The notes below the pieces were generated by a model, which saw only the letters and a program-made list of their open reading frames with translations, was not told the origin of the DNA and ran no database searches. Of a stretch of 64,000 nt of DNA, positions 60,211 to 64,000 are shown one piece after another. Numbering within the stretch: the first letter of the stretch is position 1; each line of letters starts with the position of its first letter. A program made the position numbers and the translations under genes. This stretch comes from Strongyloides papillosus (lineage: Eukaryota; Nematoda; Chromadorea; Rhabditida; Strongyloididae). The stretch covers positions 1-64,000 of the forward strand of contig SRSI01000061.1 of assembly GCA_005656395.1 (NCBI GenBank). The letters run 5' to 3'.

Positions 60211-61437
60211 TCATTCACTTTCTTGATCCATTTCCTTTCTGATGTCATGTAAAACTTGGATACCCTGATTGAAAATAGCTTTTTTCTTCTTCCTATAAGC
60301 ATCATTACTTCTCTTATGTATGAAGAATGTCATTGAGGCAATAACAGCTCCAAGAATTAGGGTAAGTAGAATTAACGAAACAGCGTGATCCATTATCCAT
60401 GACTCATATTCCCCATTATCCAGTGAATCCGACTGAGAAATCAATGTTGGTTCCGAAGATTTATCATCAACAACCCCAATATTCTCCTTATATTGACTGA
60501 CCACAAAACTAAACAAATATTTTAATGCCCTTTTTATATCATTCTCCATCAACCATTCGTTATCATAATACCTCTCCATTTCGACGATTTCAGATAGTGA
60601 GGTAAAGTGTGATTTTATACTGAACATGTAAAAATTTTCCTGCAGACTTCTTTCTAACAACGGTTCTGGTTCATTATCACCCCCAACTAATTTCCGATAG
60701 GTAAATTTGTTATTTGCTAGTTTCAAATTACGCTCTGCCATGTATTTATTCATAATCTTTTCGATTTGTTTAATCATATCTTTTTTAAATTCTCTAAATT
60801 GATTGTTGTTTTTGAAAGGATAAGGTCTCCCATTTTGCATTGGATTTAGCATAACAAAGATTCCCAGACCAATAAAGTTGTCACATTTTTTGGGTGTTCC
60901 AGTAATTATAAAGTACATCTCATTTTTTGAGCTTTTGCCAATAACCCTTTTCAACTTTTCACAGTCACCATCATCAATGATAGAATCATTGTGCATTAAC
61001 GGACCAAGTCTTATCTCCCTAATGCTTATCCTTTTGGCAAATACCAAAGATTTTAAATAACACCTTATTTGATAACGTATTGTTCTTGATTGAGTGAAGT
61101 TGTCGTAGAATAGGTGCATTTTGATATGGTTAAATGATATATCAATAGAAATCTATAAATAATTATATTTTGACGGCATTGTAAAACTTACAGGATCGGA
61201 ACTTAGACAATCATCCACGTATCCTTGGCCTCCGATGGTTTCTTTATGAGTGAAGTTTGTTGTATCTCCTATTTGGTTGGATAGAATCAATCCACGAAAC
61301 ATATTATCCAACTCTAATCCTTTTTGTGTACCACTAAGGGGAGTCTCAGCTTCAAGATCGTTACCATGTATTTGTGAAAATATCAACAGAATTACAACTA
61401 ACTTAGCAAACATATAAATGAAGATATAAAAAAGCAT
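60211..61437 (-). CDS. Type I membrane protein of unknown family, two exons
   Basis: Exon 1 61192-61437, 39-nt intron 61153-61191 (GTAAGT...TTATAG, phase 0), exon 2 60211-61152; 395 aa. The N-terminal MLFYIFIYMFAKLVVILLIF is a signal peptide. A ~310-residue extracellular part follows, with cysteines (CYLK, DGDCEKL, KKCDNF) and few glycosylation sites. A TM helix lies near the C-terminus (VSLILLTLILGAVIASMTFF) and a short basic-acidic cytosolic tail (HKRSNDAYRKKKK...HDIRKEMDQESE). I do not recognise the ectodomain. Layout suggests a nematode surface or secretory-pathway protein. Confidence 0.78.
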
Positions 61438-61561
61438 TTCTACTTCTCTTCTTATACAAAAAAAAACATATTTAAAATTTTTGTAATATTAAAAAATTTA
61501 TTTTTATACAAAAAACATTTACATAAATGTTAGTAAATGTTATACATTATATACACCATTA

Positions 61562-61873
61562 TTAGCAACTAAAAGTACAAATAAAAAAATTATATATATA
61601 CAAAATAAATCTGACTAGATGATAATGAGCTTGACGAGTCCCTTCAGACAATAGTATGCTATGGCAAAATCGTACCATATATCTGGAGTACAATGTTCTC
61701 CTGACAATTCGGAGATAATTACGTCGACTTCCGGTAACGTCGAGACAGGACAAACGATGGTAGTCTAAAATGTGATGAAAATTTTTAGATAATTTGATGA
61801 ATAAAATTAAAATTAACCCCTCCGAGACAATTTGGGATTTCAGGATATTTTCATTTTTATTTGAATCTTCCAT
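61562..61873 (-). CDS. Possible small gene, structure unresolved
   Basis: A minus-strand frame starts MEDSNKNENILKSQIVSEG at 61873. A good acceptor (ATCACATTTTAG) ends at 61765. Read from that acceptor in phase 0, 49 codons (61764-61615) give a protein-like sequence with SELSGEHCTPDIWYDFA and AYYCLKGLVKL. A consensus donor in the right phase is missing (GTCTCG is the only phase-0 choice, GTTAAT gives another frame). Alternatively the unspliced 103-codon frame is used. Base composition is richer than the surroundings. Product unknown. Confidence 0.35.
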   Translation of the reverse strand: MEDSNKNENILKSQIVSEGLILILFIKLSKNFHHILDYHRLSCLDVTGSRRNYLRIVRRTLYSRYMVRFCHSILLSEGTRQAHYHLVRFILYIYNFFICTFSC

Positions 61874-63056
61874 TTATGTTAGTAATAAGTATAACTGAAA
61901 TTAATTGTAATTATTACAAGTATAACAGTGGAAAGAATTAAGAGCAAAATTACACGGAATCTACAATATAAAAAAATGAAATGACAACGATGGTATTTAT
62001 AGAAAAAATATGTTTGCCTTTGGGTTTTTTGGAGTAAAGATTCTCATAATGGGACATCGTAACATACCAAGTGATAGGATTATTGTAAAATAAGTGATAT
62101 GCAAAGTGATGTATTAATTGACTTAAACATTTAGTTAACTAAATGCATAAATGATACTCTGTGAACCAATATTGTCAAGAGCCGAGATGTTTTTTAGCTT
62201 TAACAAAATCAGTTATCAATTTTGATGGGCTAATTTCATATACCATGCCATTTTCTATGTTGTTTGAGAGTCAAAGCTCATGACTCTTATAGTTACAATA
62301 TAAAAAACAATTGAAAGAAGAGTAAAAACCATCTTCAATCATTGTTAATATGAAATGAAAAGAACACCTCACCCCTTTGGACTTCATTACCAGGAAACGT
62401 GAACGGAAGAAGAAATTTAAATCTCGATTTTAATTCATCGTTTGTGAAATCAAAGCTGATCTTAGGTTGTTCGCAAAATTCAATAACACCTTTTTTCGCA
62501 TAATATTTCCTCTCTCTCATGCATAGCAAGACAAAATCTGTACTGTGTATCCATTATTCTCTCATACACCTACACCTTGGGATACAATATTAAAATTAAT
62601 TGGTGTAAAGTTGACGCAATTCTCCTTCTTTGAAACATAGACAATGAGTTGGGCGGGTATTTCATTGTATTTTTTCTGTTTTGAGTATAATATGCTTTCA
62701 AAAATTTATCTTTTTACACCAAAAGAATTGTTCTAAATTGTACTTGATTTAAATTTAATTCCACTAGTTAAAAAAGTCTCTTTTGTGAAACAAATGTTGT
62801 GTTCACTATGATAAGAGTTGGTGGTATTATTTCTCCAGATAATTTTAAAATACTTGTTTTTGTTTTAGCTCTTACATTTTTTGTGATTGCGTGCGTGTTG
62901 ATATGTCTTCCTGTTTAGAAATTAAAGCTAATTAAACACAAATAAATGTGAAGCACAATTAATTTTATTAAGAGAAAACATGCTTATTTATAATCGTGAA
63001 ATAATAATATATTTGAATATATATTTAAAACATTTAAATTTAAAATATTTAAATTT
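61874..63056. other. Intergenic, with one weak minus-strand frame
   Basis: A 64-codon minus frame at 62335-62529 (FCEQPKISFDFTNDELKSRF inside) is less AT-rich than the flanks but has no start context or partner exon I can defend. It may be a remnant of the element whose RNase H lies at 63057. Confidence 0.35.
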
Positions 63057-63989
63057 TCATTCATCCGGATCTTTTTCTTCCTCGACTTCTTCTTCCGGAG
63101 AAGTTTCACATAATTTAGACTTCAACCAGTTGTTGACTTTATTAGTGATTTCATCAGGATCACCACCTTTAGCCAACTCATCAGCACATTCATTAAGAAA
63201 CACCCCGTTGTGCGCAGCTACTCTTTTGATATGAACTTGGGGGATCTTCTGGACCAGGTCATCAACGGCTTTGTAAAGAGAACTGTTGGACAACCTTGAA
63301 AAGCCATTGTCTCTCCAGTTGTCAATCCATCCCTCACTATAAGCTCCGGTAAGGTTTCGTGAATCTGAAAAAATGTAGACTTGTTGTAAATTCATGTCCT
63401 GTGCTATCTCCAGTGCTACTTTAACAGCCATTATCTCAAGCCTGTTTGCTGACGGACCACATGATCCATGTTTGATACCTCTCTGAGCGTATACCTTTAC
63501 CTTAACCTTTCCTTCTTCAGGAAGGAGGAGACCTACAACCCCGTAACCATTCTCCTGTTTAGTCGAACCATCTGTAAAAAATACTCCCGCTGGGTACTTG
63601 AAACCTCCATTTTTCAACAATTGGGTAATTTCTTGATTACTTCTGACAACCTGTTCATCATTAACTGCAGAATCATCATCAACCTCCTTTAAATCTTTCC
63701 TCCCATGAACTCGCTCCGCCGGAAGCATGTGGACTATTCCATCTGCCAGTACTCCCTTAATACGTTGACCAATGGTCCATATCAGTTGGCCTTCAGTCCA
63801 TGTTTGATTGGGTGACACTTTAAAATAAACCGGTTGAGACACACTTTCGAAACGAATGTCTTGAAACCATTTCTTCCCCATGGAACGTTTTCCCACAAAC
63901 TTGTCTATGCGCGACATTCCTTTGTAATCTGAAACTGTTCTTACACTTATTAATGCCCAGGTAAGTGATTCTTCAACATTTAAATTCAT
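63057..63989 (-). CDS. RNase H domain protein, probably retroelement-derived; 5' end may lie beyond the window
   Basis: 310 codons from ATG at 63989; the frame is open to the window edge, so the protein may be longer. Residues about 135-280 are an RNase HI fold: FFTDGST (first Asp), NRLEIMAVKVAL (Glu), IFSDSRNL (second Asp), RVAAHNGVFLNECADELAKGG (His and last Asp). All catalytic positions are present. It would cut RNA in RNA:DNA hybrids. The N-terminal ~130 residues (WFQDIRFESVSQPVYFKVSP, TWTEGQLIWTIGQ) are not the hybrid-binding domain of cellular RNase H1. The C-terminus is acidic (SPEEEVEEEKDPDE). A retrotransposon polyprotein 3' end or a domesticated piece both fit. Confidence 0.75.
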   Translation of the reverse strand: MNLNVEESLTWALISVRTVSDYKGMSRIDKFVGKRSMGKKWFQDIRFESVSQPVYFKVSPNQTWTEGQLIWTIGQRIKGVLADGIVHMLPAERVHGRKDLKEVDDDSAVNDEQVVRSNQEITQLLKNGGFKYPAGVFFTDGSTKQENGYGVVGLLLPEEGKVKVKVYAQRGIKHGSCGPSANRLEIMAVKVALEIAQDMNLQQVYIFSDSRNLTGAYSEGWIDNWRDNGFSRLSNSSLYKAVDDLVQKIPQVHIKRVAAHNGVFLNECADELAKGGDPDEITNKVNNWLKSKLCETSPEEEVEEEKDPDE

Positions 63990-64000
63990 CTCCTCCTGTG

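Overview
The window is nuclear DNA of a nematode, most likely a Strongyloides-type (clade IV) parasite. This is inferred from the very AT-rich base composition, the very short introns (39-57 nt is common, GTAAGT...TTTTAG style), start codons sitting just after TTTTAG-like acceptors (possible trans-splicing), and gene content (arginine kinase, HPPD, a nematode-style receptor tyrosine phosphatase). No species marker is present, so the genus is inference.

Left half (about 1-31 kb) is an accessory region. After a LINE endonuclease fragment at the left edge comes a tandem array of at least nine single-exon genes for small, secreted, very basic proteins. The repeat unit is about 2.2-2.4 kb. I read their core as cystatin-like, with the protease-contact motif changed. 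Seven copies lie on + (five at 2.2-11.8 kb, two at 23.2-26.0 kb), one diverged copy is inverted (28.5-29.0 kb), and one is a 5'-truncated pseudogene (30.25-30.7 kb). All eight intact copies share an upstream box (consensus ATCATAAATCTCGAACAAAA) and a TATA box about 35-45 bp before the ATG. One array unit is split by a roughly 9.7 kb insert holding three 524-bp tandem repeats and a Helitron with an intact Rep/helicase gene. The Helitron protein begins with what looks like a herpesvirus-tegument-type (C76-like) cysteine protease domain. Two copies of a ~0.95 kb TIR element sit in the array; the second abuts the pseudogene.

At 31.56-35.76 kb lies a complete DIRS-type tyrosine-recombinase retrotransposon with identical 118-bp inverted terminal repeats and an internal complementary region, but three coding lesions.

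Right half (36-62 kb) is ordinary gene space: HPPD (+), a secretory phospholipase A2 (-), a protein joining a TDP-43-type N-terminal domain to an AMPK-beta-type glycogen-binding domain (+), arginine kinase (+), an iRhom-like inactive rhomboid (-), a receptor tyrosine phosphatase whose first domain is dead and second is intact (-), a tRNA-Glu(TTC) (-), a coiled-coil protein (+), and a type I membrane protein of unknown family (-). The right edge carries an RNase H reading frame probably from a retroelement. Exon structures were rebuilt by eye from splice signals and reading-frame continuity; no searches could be run.
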